A stretch of DNA of 64,000 bases, from the NCBI RefSeq assembly GCF_000150275.1, contig NW_002060959.1, positions 1,023,746-1,087,745 of the forward strand, given 5' to 3'. Every line of letters begins with the position of its first letter. The first letter of the stretch is position 1. A model generated the notes under the pieces. That model ran no database searches, was not told the DNA's origin, and was given only the letters and a program-made list of their open reading frames with translations. The position numbers and the translations under genes are program-made. This DNA comes from Trichoplax adhaerens (taxonomy: Eukaryota > Placozoa > Uniplacotomia > Trichoplacea > Trichoplacidae). Of this stretch, positions 52,060 to 63,933 are shown piece by piece.

Positions 52060-55000
52060 CTGAAATTTCGGATAATGACTGTATGCTACTGTACGGCTAA
52101 TATATTGGCAACTATATATCTAGATTTATCATCAGATTGCACTATGACTGTATTTATATCGCCAATGTGATAGCTAACGATACCTGTCTGGATTTCCGAA
52201 TGTAGCTTGAAGTCCATATCAGGAACGTGATGATCTCCATCGATACTCGGAATATCGGGCTTCTCTAGGCTAATATTACCATCTAAGATATAAATTTTAC
52301 TAACGTCAGTATTATCGTTGACAGACAAACTTGCTTATCGTAAATTGAATCAATAACATACTAACCTGGCATTACTCCTGGTAAAATTTCACCGCTACCC
52401 ACATCAAATTGACCATCCCTTGGAGATTCTTCTGGTTCTGCTTCTTTGGAATTTATTCGGGTAATCTACAAAAGTGTTAATAATACTTTAGTTATCATAT
52501 TACTTCTAATGCAATCCACACTGTTAGCACGACATGTCTGCATTTAATTATTTGCCAGTTGAACGGTATTTATCTAACTCGAGATTAGCGATTGCATTAA
52601 AAATCTGTAATTAAATAATAATTATAAATTACATATCGGTATTACTATCGGTTTACAAATGCACCTTTCTAAAGAAACGACTAGCTAGTTTTGAGATTGA
52701 GACTCTTGTTTTCTTTGTTTTATCGATGCCTAATTTTAGATCATCTTCAGTTGGTTCGGTCTGTTCTTCATATTCTACCGGTATGCCATATTCAACTGCT
52801 TCTATATCAGCATCTGCGACCATATCTGGAATTAGCAAGCTATTTGTTGCTTGAGGTGAAGGAACACTTTTTGTAACTTCTGTAGTATATAGTTGATCTC
52901 AATTAGCATTAATGTCATTTCCCATATCAGAATTAACATTAGGTTTAACACTAGCATTTGCCAATTTCCTGCTTTACCTGTTTCGTATCTTGTAACACTT
53001 TTCAATTGTAGAGCACTACTTTCAACAGAAACCTACAAATTACAGTAAAAACACGATTGCCAATAATATTTAACTCATCACATGATTTAGTTCATCATAC
53101 TTATTCATCCATTTTTTAAATTCATACCCCAAACTCCAATTTAGACGGCTCCATTTCAGGCATATTAACTGACATCTTTTTCGCACTCGAAAATTTGCTA
53201 GAAGCACTTGAACTTGATGCTTTAGATGAACTCGATGATGTTGAGGATGTCCTGCTGTAAACACGTGACGAGAGTATTCCTGGACGTTCTTTCTCTTCTC
53301 TATCCAGTAAACTAAAATCAATCTTGACTGGAATTGGTTTATCTGCAGGAGCTATTTCATCTTCATGTTGTAGTGGTAACACTTCAATATCCATGTTGTT
53401 GTCCTTATCTGGTAATTCTTCTGGTAAATTTATAGTTATTTCTGGTTCTAGAATCAGATCATCAGGTACTTCTTCTACTGTTCTATCTTCAGTTTGATTA
53501 ATCTCTTCTTCTACTATTTCATTTGGTTCTTCTCTATCAAATATACTGAAATCAATCTTAACCGGTAAAGATTTAGTATCTGGAGCAATTTCCAATTCCA
53601 TTTCTTGCGTCGATTCCATATCGTCGCCAGGCATTTTATATTGGAGGTCGAGATCTTTCGGTACTTCAGCCGTAACATTGAAGTTAGTACTTAAGGTTGG
53701 TTCTACAATTCTTGTAGGCTGTTCAGGCTTGTTAAAATCGTCTTTATCTGGTAAGCCTGCGGACAGTCCAAAAGCTATTTCTGGTCGGAAATTCATTTCG
53801 TCAGGTACGTCTTCTACTTTCATATCTCCTATAGGACTAGTTCCTTCTTCTACAATTCCAGTAGGCTGTTCAGGCTTGTTAAAATCGTCTTTATCTGGTA
53901 AGTCTGCGGACAGTCCAAAAGTTATTTCTGGTCGGAAATTTATTTCGTCAGGTACATCTTCTGCTTTTATATCTCCTATAGGACTAATTCCTTCTTCTAC
54001 AATTCCAGTAGGCTGTTCCGGCTTGTTAAAAGCAATGCCTAAGTTTGGTTCTTGAGGTCGAGCAAGGATTGCTGTATCGAAATCGTTCGGTGTATCTGGT
54101 TTATCTTCTTCTTTAATTGTTGCTAAACCGGCCATATCTGGTCTCTCTATTGGCTCAGCATCGATTTCGATATCGAGCTTAGGTCTTTCATGACTTAAAG
54201 CTCCTAACACTCCTATTGTAGGAATAGCTTGAGGTACTACGTTTTCAGGTTGATTTTCTTCATCTGATTTAATCTACATATAATATAGAGTACGTGCAAT
54301 ATGAAATATATATTTATACAGTATTATACTTTCATAGTTACGTAGCTATTTAACGTAACGGGTTTAAATCAATTTAATTACCGGAGCTTGTTCGTCTTTA
54401 TCATCGATTTTCTTAGGCTTTTTCTAGCGAGAATAAAATAACATTTAATAATGAATACACCTAGACACATATTACGAGTACGCTTACGCATAAGTATTTA
54501 AACTTACGGTAAGGACGAGACGTTTAGCTTTCTTTCCTAGTTTTTTCATTCTTTTAACAATTTTACGTTGTCGTCGTTTTTTATCCTTGTATACTGGATA
54601 AGATAATTCTCCCGCATATATTACTTCGCCTGTTTCTGGTACGACAATTTTACCTCTTCTATCTACTTCATTTTCATCTTCAGTAGAAGTACCTCCATCA
54701 GATTCAGTCGTAGCATCGGTCGATAATACGCTATCTCTTTGAGGGCTCAAATTTATATCGCTTTCATATTTTGGCAAGTTCATCTAATCAGTAAATATCA
54801 AATAATAAAACAATTAATTATTAGTTCATATAGTATATCAAAGTATACTTCTTATAACACGCCAAGATAACTATATAAGAATATGTTAAGAAAGGTTAAA
54901 TTATTTACTATTATACTGTACGTACAAGTAAATAAATATTAAAAGTATCACATACTCGTATTATTTACATTCATATTGAGATTTAGTGTTAATTCTAGTT

Positions 55001-58000
55001 TTACCTCAACATCAAAATCTGGAGACTTTGGCTGATCTTCTATTTCAAGGTTAGCACTAAAGTCTGGTATTGCAGCGGCCGCAGCGATTTCTCCTTCATC
55101 GATTGACGGCTGTGGAAGTACATCAGGTTGTTCGTATTCTTGCACGCTCTTTAATTCCGGAGCTTGCATTTCAGCAGAAACCTACAAAATAAGTAAGGTA
55201 AACACTATTGTAATTGATGTCTAAGTTTCTTATGCGTACCTGATAAACTTTACGTGCATCTATTCTAGCTATAGTTATACTGTATATTATCATACCCCGA
55301 ACTCTAATTCAGGTGGCTTTATCTCAGGTGTATTTACAAACATTCTTTCCGCACTCGATGATTTACTAGAAGTACTTGAATTGGATTCCTCGGATGAGCT
55401 TGACGATGTCGACGATGTTCGACTACCAGAAATACGTAGCGGTGGTATTTCTGGATAAGTTATCTCTTCTTGTGGTACATCTTTAATATGAGCATCTACT
55501 CCAGGTAAAGTTTGTTGTACTTCATATGCCATACCAATTTGTAGCGCTGTCTCTGTTTCTGCTCTATATTCATACGATGTCGAAAACTTAGTCATGCTTA
55601 TATTGGTTGCTACTGTAGTGTTTCTTTCGGTATGAATAATTGATGTTCCTTCTTTGTTAATATCATCTACATGCTGTAAATGCCAGTTTCTCGTATCTAT
55701 ATCGTCTTTACTTGGTAAACCTACGGGTAAGCCAAAAGTTATTTCTGGTCGGAAATTCGTTTCGTCAGGTACATCTTCTGCTTTCATATCTTCTATAGGA
55801 CTAATTCCTTCTTCTACAATTCCAGTAGGCTGTTCAGGCTTGTTAAAATCGTCTTTATCTGGTAAGCCTGCGGACAGTCCAAAAGTTATTTCTGGTCGGA
55901 AATTCATTTCGTCAGGTACATCTTCTACTTTCATATCTTCTATAGGACTAGTTCCTTCTTCTACAATTCCAGTAGGCTGTTCAGGCTTGTTAAAATCGTC
56001 TTTATCTGGTAAGTCTGCGGACAGTCCAAAAGTTATTTCTGGTCGGAAATTCATTTCGTCAGGTACATCTTCTACTTTCATATCTCCTATAGGACTAGTT
56101 CCTTCTTCTACAATTCCAGTAGGCTGTTCAGGCTTGTTAAAATCGTCTTTATCTGGTAAGCCTGCGGATAGTCCAAAAGTTATTTCTGGTCGGAAATTCA
56201 TTTCGTCAGGTACATCTTCTGCTTTCATATCTTCTATAGGACTAGTTCCTTCTTCTACAATTCCAGTAGGCTGTTCAGGCTTGTTAAAATCGTCTTTATC
56301 TGGTAAGCCTGCGGACAGTCCAAAAGCTATTTCTGGTCGGAAATTTATTTCGTCAGGTACATCTTCTGCTTTCATATCTTCTATAGGACTAGTTCCTTCT
56401 TCTACAATTCCAGTAGGCTGTTCAGGCTTGTTAAAATCGTCTTTATCTGGTAAGCTTGCGGACAGTTCTAAAGCTATTTCTGGTCGGAAATTTATTTCGT
56501 CAGGTACATCTTCTGCTTTCATATCTTCTATAGGACTAGTTCCTTCTTCTACAATTCCAGTAGGCTGTTCCGGCTTGTTAAAAGCAATGCCTAAGTTTGG
56601 TTCTTGAGGTCGAGCAAGGATTGCTGTATCGAAGTCGTTCGGTATATCTGGTTTATCTTCTTCTTTAATTGTTGCTAAACCGGCCATATCTGGTCTCTCT
56701 ATTGGCTCAGCATCGATTTCGATATCGAGCTTAGGTCTTTCATGACTTAAAGCTCCTATCACTCCTATTGTAGGAATAGCTTGAGGTACTACGTTTTCAG
56801 GTTGATTTTCTTCATCTGATTTAATCTACAAATGAATATAGAATACGTGCAATATGATATATATGTATACAGTATTATACTTTCATAGTTACGTAGCTAT
56901 TTAACGTAACGGGTTTAAATCAATTTAATTACCGGAGCTTGTTCGTCTTTATCATCGATTTTCTTAGGCTTTTTCTAGCGAGAATAAAATAACATTTAAT
57001 AATGAATACTCCTAGACACGTATTACGAGTACGCTTACGCATAAGTATTTAAACTTACAGTAACGACAAGATGTTTAGCTTTCTTTCCTAGTTTTTTCAT
57101 TCTTTTAACAATTTTACGTTGTCGTCGTTTTTTATCCTTGTATACTGGATAAGATAATTCTCCCGCATATATTACTTCGCCTGTTTCTGGTACGACAATT
57201 TTACCTCTTCTATCTACTTCATTTTCATCTTCAGTAGAAGTACCTCCATCAGATTCAGTCGTAGCATCGGTCGATAATACACTATCTCTTTGAGGGCTCA
57301 AATTTATATCGCTTTCATATTTTGGCAAGTTCATCTAATCAGTAAACGTCAAATAGTAAAGAAATCAATTATTACTATATTCTGTTGCAGTATATGTAAG
57401 CAATTATATGATATACGTATCATGTATGTATCTATTTCCGGTTATAGTAATCATACCTCAAATTCTAATTCAGGTGGTTTCATCTCAGGTGTATCAACTG
57501 ACATTCCTTCCGCATTTGAAGCTTTGTTGGAATCACTCGAACTTGATGATGTTGATGAGGTTCTGCTAGCAGAACTACGAGGAGATGGTATTTCTTCATC
57601 TAGTAAACTAAAATCAATCTTGACTGGAATTGGTTTATCTGCAGGAGCTATTTCATCTTCATGTTGTAGTGGTAACACTTCAATATCCATGTTGTTGTCC
57701 TTATCTGGTAATTCTTCTGGTAAATTTATAGTTATTTCTGGTTCTAGAATCAGATCATCAGGTACTTCTTCTACTGTTCTATCTTCAGTTTGATTAACCT
57801 CTTCTTCTACTATTTCATTTGGTTCTTCTCTATCAAATATACTGAAATCAATCTTAACCGGTAAAGATTTAGTATCTGGAGCAATTTCCAATTCCATTTC
57901 TTGCGTCGATTCCATATCGTCGCCAGGCATTTTATATTGGAGGTCGAGATCTTTCGGTACTTCAGCCGTAACATTGAAGTTAGTACTTAAGGTTGGTTCT

Positions 58001-61000
58001 ACAATTCTTGTAGGCTGTTCAGGCTTGTTAAAATCGTCTTTATCTGGTAAGCCTGCGGACAGTCCAAAAGCTATTTCTGGTCGGTAATTTATTTCGTTAG
58101 ATACATCTTCTACTTTCATATCTTCTATAGGACTAGTTCCTTCTTCTACAATTCCAGTAGGCTGTTCAGGCTTGTTAAAATCGTCTTTATCTGGTAAGTC
58201 TGCAGACAGTCCAAAAGCTATTTCTGGTCGGAAATTTATTTCGTCAGGTACGTCTTCTGCTTTCATATCTTCTATAGGACTAGTTCCTTCTTCTACAATT
58301 CCAGTAGGCTGTTCCGGCTTATTAAAAGCAATGCCTAAGTTTGGTTCTTGAGGTCGAGCAAGGATTGCTGTATCAAAATCGTTCGGTATATCTGGTTTAT
58401 CTTCTTCTTTAATTGTTGCTAAACCGGCCATATCTGGTCTCTCTATTGGCTCAGCATCGATTTCGATATCGAGCTTAGGTCTTTCATGACTTAAAGCTCC
58501 TATCACTCCTATTGTAGGAATAGCTTGAGGTACTACGTTTTCAGGTTGATTTTCTTCATCTGATTTAATCTACATATAATATAGAATACGTGCAATATGA
58601 GATATATATGAATATACAGTATTATACTTTCATAGTTACGTAGCTATTTAACGTAACGGGTTTAAATCAATTTAATTACCGGAGCTTGTTCGTCTTTATC
58701 ATCGATTTTCTTAGGCTTTTTCTAGCGAGAATAAAATAACATTTAATAATGAATACACCTAGACACGTATTACGAGTACGCTTACGCATAAGTATTTAAA
58801 CTTACAGTAACGACAAGATGTTTAGCTTTCTTTCCTAGTTTTTTCATTCTTTTAACAATTTTACGTTGTCGTCGTTTTTTATCCTTGTATACTGGATAAG
58901 ATAATTCTCCCGCATATATTACTTCGCCTGTTTCTGGTACGACAATTTTACCTCTTCTATCTACTTCATTTTCATCTTCAGTAGAAGTACCTCCATCAGA
59001 TTCAGTCGTAGCATCGGTCGATAATACACTATCTCTTTGAGGGCTCAAATTCATATCATTTTCATATTTTGGCAAATTCACCTGATCAGTAACATTAAAT
59101 TAATAGGATAAATAATAAAATTAGGGCTTTTAATGTAAGTAAATTCGCTATCGTACTAGTAAAATATAAAATTAACGTACTAAAGCATTGAAAGCACATC
59201 GCACACTATTTATATTGTAAATGTTAAAATTTCTCCATAATTTATAGTATTTCTAATAAAACTGGTTGATGGAAAGGTAGCACAGAGTAACTTTCATCCA
59301 TTCTATAAAAATTTGGCATCGGTATTAAAGTAACGTTTTTGTAACCAACTATTTCAAACAAGACAATAGTTACTTTTATAAAATGGAATTGAAGCTGAAT
59401 AATTCTATAGTATAGCTATACTACCTCATAGGAAGTTTCTGGCATCAGTTCATGATCAGGTTGAGTTAGTTGACTAGGGTTTTCTGTTGTTATCTCTAGT
59501 GCGACAGGTTCCATCTCAGGCATTTCCACTTCTTCTGCCATGATAGAATCGTTTAAAGTTATTAAGTAATACATTAACTTATTATAGTTGATTCTAAACG
59601 ATCATGAAATTGCAGAGCCAACTAGTAAACTAGCTAACAATATACTTGCCTTGTGCATCAGGAGAGAACTCTTGCCCAAAAGCAAAGCTTGCTTGAAGTT
59701 CTGGTAAAGGTGCTTTTTCTGCATTCACTTCTGGTAATTCTGGCTGAGATGCAACTAACTGTTCAGGACTTACTTCTAAATCTGGTTTATCCAAAGTTTC
59801 CACTTCGCCCTCTATCGACGGATGTTGCAATTGGTCTTCCATATCAAAGTTGTCACTAAAGTCTGGAATAACAACAGCTGCAGAAAGTGCTCCTTCGATA
59901 ATAGGAGTTTGGGGAGATTCATCAACAAGTTCTTGGTTGGTACTGAAATCTGGTCTGTCAATGTCTGAAGTTATATTCTCATCAACTACAGGTAACTGCG
60001 GTTTTCCGTTAAAATTTATGGTGTAATCAGGCTTAGCCAAAGTGGTGTTGTCTTCATCAACTTGTGGTTTATCTAGGTTAATATTATAATCCAGTTGACT
60101 AGAAGGCAAAGTAAGCTCTTCTTCACCAGGTGAACGTAGTGGATGCTGTAAACCCGCATTGACATCAAAGCTGTAATTAGGTTGATCAGCGAGTATAGTA
60201 GCTGGCTCTTCATCTACTTGACTAGAAGGCAAAGTAAGCTCTTCTTCACCAGGTAAACGTAGTGGATGCTTTAAACCCGCATTGGCATCAAAGCTGTAAT
60301 CAGGTTGATCATCGAGTATATCAACTGGCTCTTCATCTACTTGACTAGAAGGCAAAGTAAGCTTTTCTTCACCGGGCGAACGTAGCGGATACTGTAAACC
60401 CGTATTGACATCAAAGCTGTAATTAGGCTGATCAGCGAGTATAGCAGCTGGCTCTTCGTCTACTTGACTAGAAGGTAAAGTAAGCTCTTCTTTACCAGGC
60501 GAAAGCAGTGGATGCTTTAAACCCGTATCGACATCAAAGCTGTAATTAGGTTGATCAGCGAGTATAGCAACTGGCTCTTCATCTACTTGACTAGAAGGTA
60601 AAGCAAGCTCTTCTTCACCAGGCGAAGGTAGTGGATGCTGTAAACCCGCATCGACATCAAAGCTGTAGTTAGTTTGATCAGCAACTATGGCAGTTGGTTC
60701 TTTATCTACTTGTGGTTGATCAAGTTTTAAGTCAAGTGCGCCATTAATACTAAAATCGGGTTTATCTGTAACTGAATCGATAGCATCTTCATTGACTTGA
60801 GGCTGTTCTAAATCGATATTACCACTACAACTTTCATCTGCTACAATTGCCGCTACAGTTATTGCCTCTTCGACAACTGGAACTTCCCATTCTTTGCTAA
60901 CAGTTCCATTAACATTGTAGTTACTTTCGATATTGGATACTAGACTATCCTCAGCTTTACTTAGGGATTTCTCGTCCTTACTAGTAACCAATTCTGCATT

Positions 61001-63933
61001 AGTTATAACTTGTTCCGAAGATTGACGAATATCTTTCTGTAGCTGACTTCCTGATATATTGACTACTGTATTCTCATTTTGGCAAATTTCTAGCCTATTT
61101 TCCGCTTTTTGAACAAGACCTTGATCTCTCTTAAAAATTATATATTCATTGTGTGTTTGGTCGACATTCTTTAGCTCAACAATCTGATATTCTTGACCTA
61201 GTTGAATATGGAAGGCAGAAGAACCTGACTCGATTATACTTGAAGTAGTCGTAGTCCAGTTTTGGCTGACTGTGGTAACATGTTCAGTTTGCTGCTGTCT
61301 TAATTCCTTAGTAGCTACAGTTTGATACTGACTCTCACTATAATTAGTAGACGATTGAGCTGTGCTACTTGCTTCCATAATATTTTGTTGTTGTATTGTA
61401 TGTTGAGCTGTATGCTCTATTCCATGCTGCATAGAATGTTCTAATTTATGATCTTCCGAATGCTCTATCCTCTGTTGGACTGCGTGATCTACCCTACGCT
61501 CCATGGTGGTTTCTACTCTTTGTTCCATTACTCGTTCTGTTGAGCCTTTTCTCCTTCTGAAAGAAATTCTGCGTTCCTACAATAATTAAGAAGAGTAAGG
61601 GAGATAAACTCAGTATTATTATGGCATATAAACTTATCCATTAATTAAATGTCAATAAAAATTTGTAACAATCTGTTAATTTTATTAACCGCAACTTCAC
61701 ATACCAACTGTTTAATTTCTATTTCATGTTCTTGATCGTCGTCAGGTTCCAAATCCTCCTCATATTCTGGTGTATAATCCTGTTCAAATGCGAATTCATC
61801 TTCATCACTGGAATGATCTGATGGCATTTCTTCCATATCTTGTTCTACGGCTATATTTGACTTATTAAATGAAATTGAGAGAGATTTTAGACAATGATAT
61901 ACTCTTATTTTCGGTACGATTTAAATTTTACTATTTGCAAATCTTACGGCATAGAAGATGTGAAGGCAATCAAAAATCAATAACAGCGGTAGTAAACAGT
62001 TATCTAATCCTACAACTTAATTTATCAGATTCTGGACCTACATCACTAAACCAACTCCGCCGTTGATTGTAATTTTGGAATGTTTGCGAGGATAGTAATG
62101 TTTGTGGGCTTAATGCATTCTCTTCCAGTTTATTGTCAGATGCTTTATAGCCAATAGAAGTAGGCGGTGAACGTATTCTTCTCAATTCAGATGGTATTTT
62201 ATGGGATGTCGATAAGCGTTCCTTATTAGGATCTGGCAGTCGATAGTAGTAACCGGTTCTACAACCCTACATTACGTTCAAAAATAATAACAATTTTTTC
62301 AAGTGAATAAGCTTGGACTTACAAAAATGCTGCACTATTATCATGTAGCGTAACTCGTAATATACGTATAATGTCCATATTTTATCAACTGGTTTAAAAT
62401 GGTTACCCTCATATCCAAATTTCTTATATAAGCTTCAAATTCGATCTTGCATTTGTGTAATTTTTCCTTTGAGTAGCTTCCATTTTCAATAGAATAATCT
62501 ATTTCGACTGGAATTTGATGTAAATTATGTAGTCCTAGGGCTAAGTAGCTGAGCTAAAATGAAAATGGAAGTGAATTCAATTGGGTTGAATAATTTTGAA
62601 CTTGGAAGTTTCGTAGTATCGATTATTCCCAACGGATATAAAGTATATTGTTCCAGGACAATTTTTAGGCTGTTTTTAAAGGCAGTATAATATTCTAATG
62701 TACAGGATTGAAATAATTGTAAAATAATACCATTTTGAAAGTCTATATTATATCTACGCCATGGATGGATAAGATGGTTATTATTGAACTAGCGCCTAAA
62801 GTATCGAAGAGTTACTATAATTCAACGGTCTGATATGATAAAATCTGGTAATACGAGTAAAGATCAATGATAAACTACTTCGACTATATATACAGTATAC
62901 TATCACTTTGACTATATATATACTATCGTCTATTCCCAACGAATGTAAAGTATATTGTTCCTGGACAATTTTTAGGCTATTTTTTTAAAGGCAGCATAAT
63001 ATTCTAATGTACAGGACTGAAATAACTGTAAAATTATACCATCTTGGAAGTCTATACTATATCTACGCCATGAATGGATAAGATGGTTATTATTGAACTA
63101 ACGTCTAAAGTATCGAAGAGTTACTATAATTCACCGGTCTACTATGATCAAATCTGGTAATACGAGTAAAGATCAAATAATAATAAATCACTTACTGGAA
63201 AATGAGACTATTCAAACTTGCAGTAGTAACATTAAATTCTACTTACTTCAACATCGCAAGCCTTAATCACACGTGTTGCATTGTAGAAAGCTTCTTCAAC
63301 AGTTAATCCAGTAACAAAAAATCCGTTATTTTTCATCAGTACAATCTATTCATAAAATAAGTAAGGAGTACTCATCAAATAGCTCGTTATCGGATATCTA
63401 TTGATTCAAATAGAAACCATGTTACTTATAATAAATTAGTAATGCTCTATTCCTGATTTACTATTGAAACGATTTACTTTGGTGATATAAACGGTGACAA
63501 CATTTATTTTTCAAACCTGCGCTGGGGATCGAGCGAATTCGCTAACAAACGCTTGTCTATCCTTATCATCCAAGGCTGTCGGATTGCAGTTAAATTGAAA
63601 TTGAGGAAAAATCTGTAAATTACAATCCGAAGGGATACTGTTTAGTGTAAGTGCCTTGATCGGTCGTTAAAATGATTCAAATGAGAATAAATTCTATTTT
63701 ATGGTGGATAACTATCACTCAGATATGCTAGATTGAAATTCGAAATACCGCAATGACTCGAACTGTAACTAAGCTTGTTCGATGGAATAAAATGGACTGT
63801 AATATCAAATCCAATTTACACCTAAAGTCTTGTCTAAAGTACACTAATCTCTATTTTACGACTAGCGCTACAACAAGCTAACCTCTGTGGCTTCTTGGCA
63901 TAATGGTAGTAAGCCAGCTTTGGTAGCGGATAT
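50981..63933 (-). CDS. Adducin-like protein with giant repetitive tail, partial
   Basis: Minus-strand exons, 5' to 3': 63883-63933, 63517-63612, 63247-63345, 62407-62553, 62038-62266, 61709-61850, 59646-61577, 59425-59593, 58806-59081, 58680-58721, 57457-58569, 57059-57334, 56933-56974, 55296-56825, 55005-55181, 54508-54783, 54382-54423, 53128-54273, 52978-53032, 52665-52879, 52366-52465, 52184-52333, 50981-52059. This gives about 3127 aa; the N-terminal head lies beyond the right edge. Adducin identity comes from ISATKAGLLPLCQEA, the class II aldolase fold piece LMKNNGFFVTGLTVEEAFY, IEFEAYIRNLD and the neck motif GCRTGYYYRLPDP. Adducins cap actin and bind spectrin at the membrane skeleton; the head is not an active aldolase. 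The tail, normally about 300 residues, here runs to about 2,900: acidic stretches, a Gln/His-rich coiled segment, several repeat arrays, Ser-rich ends and basic patches. Least certain are the junctions around 61705, 59593-59646 (a 52-bp intron) and 52333. The tail could instead be a separate gene beginning within 61528-61577. Confidence 0.8.
52665..52879 (-). other. Tail exon with basic Ser/Phe segment
   Basis: 72 codons, single copy: VTKSVPSPQATNSLLIPD, acidic VEYEEQTEPTEDD, then KTKKTRVSISKLASRFFRK. The mix of lysine/arginine, serine and phenylalanine in this last segment is reminiscent of the MARCKS-related domain that ends vertebrate adducins and binds calmodulin, actin and spectrin. That equivalence is inference from composition only. 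Confidence 0.5.
53128..54783 (-). repeat. Adducin tail cassette, copy 3 (three exons)
   Basis: Exons 54508-54783, 54382-54423 and 53128-54273 (382 codons). The long exon has two full 49-residue units, a partial third running into PTRIVEPTLSTNFNV, the block with VPVLKID-like KIDFSIFDREEP shared with copy 1, and a long Ser run (SRTSSTSSSSSKASSSS). It is near-identical to copy 1 over the shared block. Confidence 0.85.
55005..55181 (-). other. Tail linker exon between cassettes 2 and 3
   Basis: 59 codons starting VSAEMQAPELKSVQEYE, with an Ala run after GEIA and then DFSANLEIEDQPKSPDFDVE. A truncated relative starting VSVESSALQLKSVTRYET forms the exon at 52978-53032 after cassette 3, so the duplicated unit probably once included this exon as a fourth member. 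Confidence 0.7.
55296..57334 (-). repeat. Adducin tail cassette, copy 2 (three exons)
   Basis: Exons 57059-57334, 56933-56974 and 55296-56825 (510 codons). It has the same three-exon layout as copy 1, but the long exon has six 49-residue units (core NKPEQPTGIVEEGTSPIEDM..EDVPDE.NFRPEI.FGLSA.LPDKD). After them comes a different middle block (RNWHLQHVDD.., YEVQQTLPGVDAHIKD) instead of the one shared by copies 1 and 3. The intron sequence between its short and long exons is nearly identical to that of copies 1 and 3. Confidence 0.85.
57457..59081 (-). repeat. Adducin tail cassette, copy 1 (three exons)
   Basis: Exons 58806-59081 (92 codons), 58680-58721 (14 codons) and 57457-58569 (371 codons). 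The first carries TTESDGGTSTEDENEVDRRG and a basic patch KDKKRRQRKIVKRMKKLGKK. The second is KKPKKIDDKDEQAP. The third starts IKSDEENQPENVV and has two full 49-residue units plus a partial third, a unique middle block shared with copy 3, and a Ser-rich end. All exons begin and end in phase 0, so whole cassettes can be added without breaking the frame. Confidence 0.85.
59082..59424 (-). other. Intron of the adducin-like gene
   Basis: 343 bp between the exon ending at 59425 and cassette copy 1. AT-rich with nothing else visible. Confidence 0.6.
59646..61577 (-). other. Tail exon with His/Gln segment and 41-aa repeats
   Basis: The largest exon, 644 codons. Its start is coiled-coil-like and rich in Glu, Gln, Arg and His (ERRVDHAVQQRIEHSEDHK, HSMQHGIEHTAQHTIQQQ). 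A Ser/Thr-rich middle follows, then from about 60690 down to 60090 about five units of 41 residues with the core LPSSQVDEEP.AILADQPNYSFDV..GL.HPL.SPGEEE. Shorter variants of DQP/DKPDFS recur to the end. The composition is acidic, with little predicted structure. Confidence 0.75.
62616..63176. repeat. Tandem duplication within an adducin intron
   Basis: Intron 62554-63246 contains two copies of a block of about 250 bp, 62616-62867 and 62923-63176, with period about 308. They share TATTCCCAACG, TAAAGTATATTGTTCC, GGACAATTTTTAGGCT, CTAATGTACAGGA, ATATCTACGCCATG, GATAAGATGGTTATTATTG and TCTGGTAATACGAGTAAAG. Identity is roughly 90 percent by eye. The spacer repeats CTATATATA and TACTATC words. Confidence 0.85.

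Noticed and set aside
55654-56607. Plus-strand frame of 317 codons with a Ser/Gly repeat
   Set aside because: Exact antisense of the 49-residue repeats of cassette 2. It has no start context or partner exons.
63247-63933. Active class II aldolase enzyme
   Set aside because: The fold piece alone could suggest an aldolase, but the following neck sequence with GCRTGYYYRLP is specific to adducin, and the RNHG-type histidine is Asn here.
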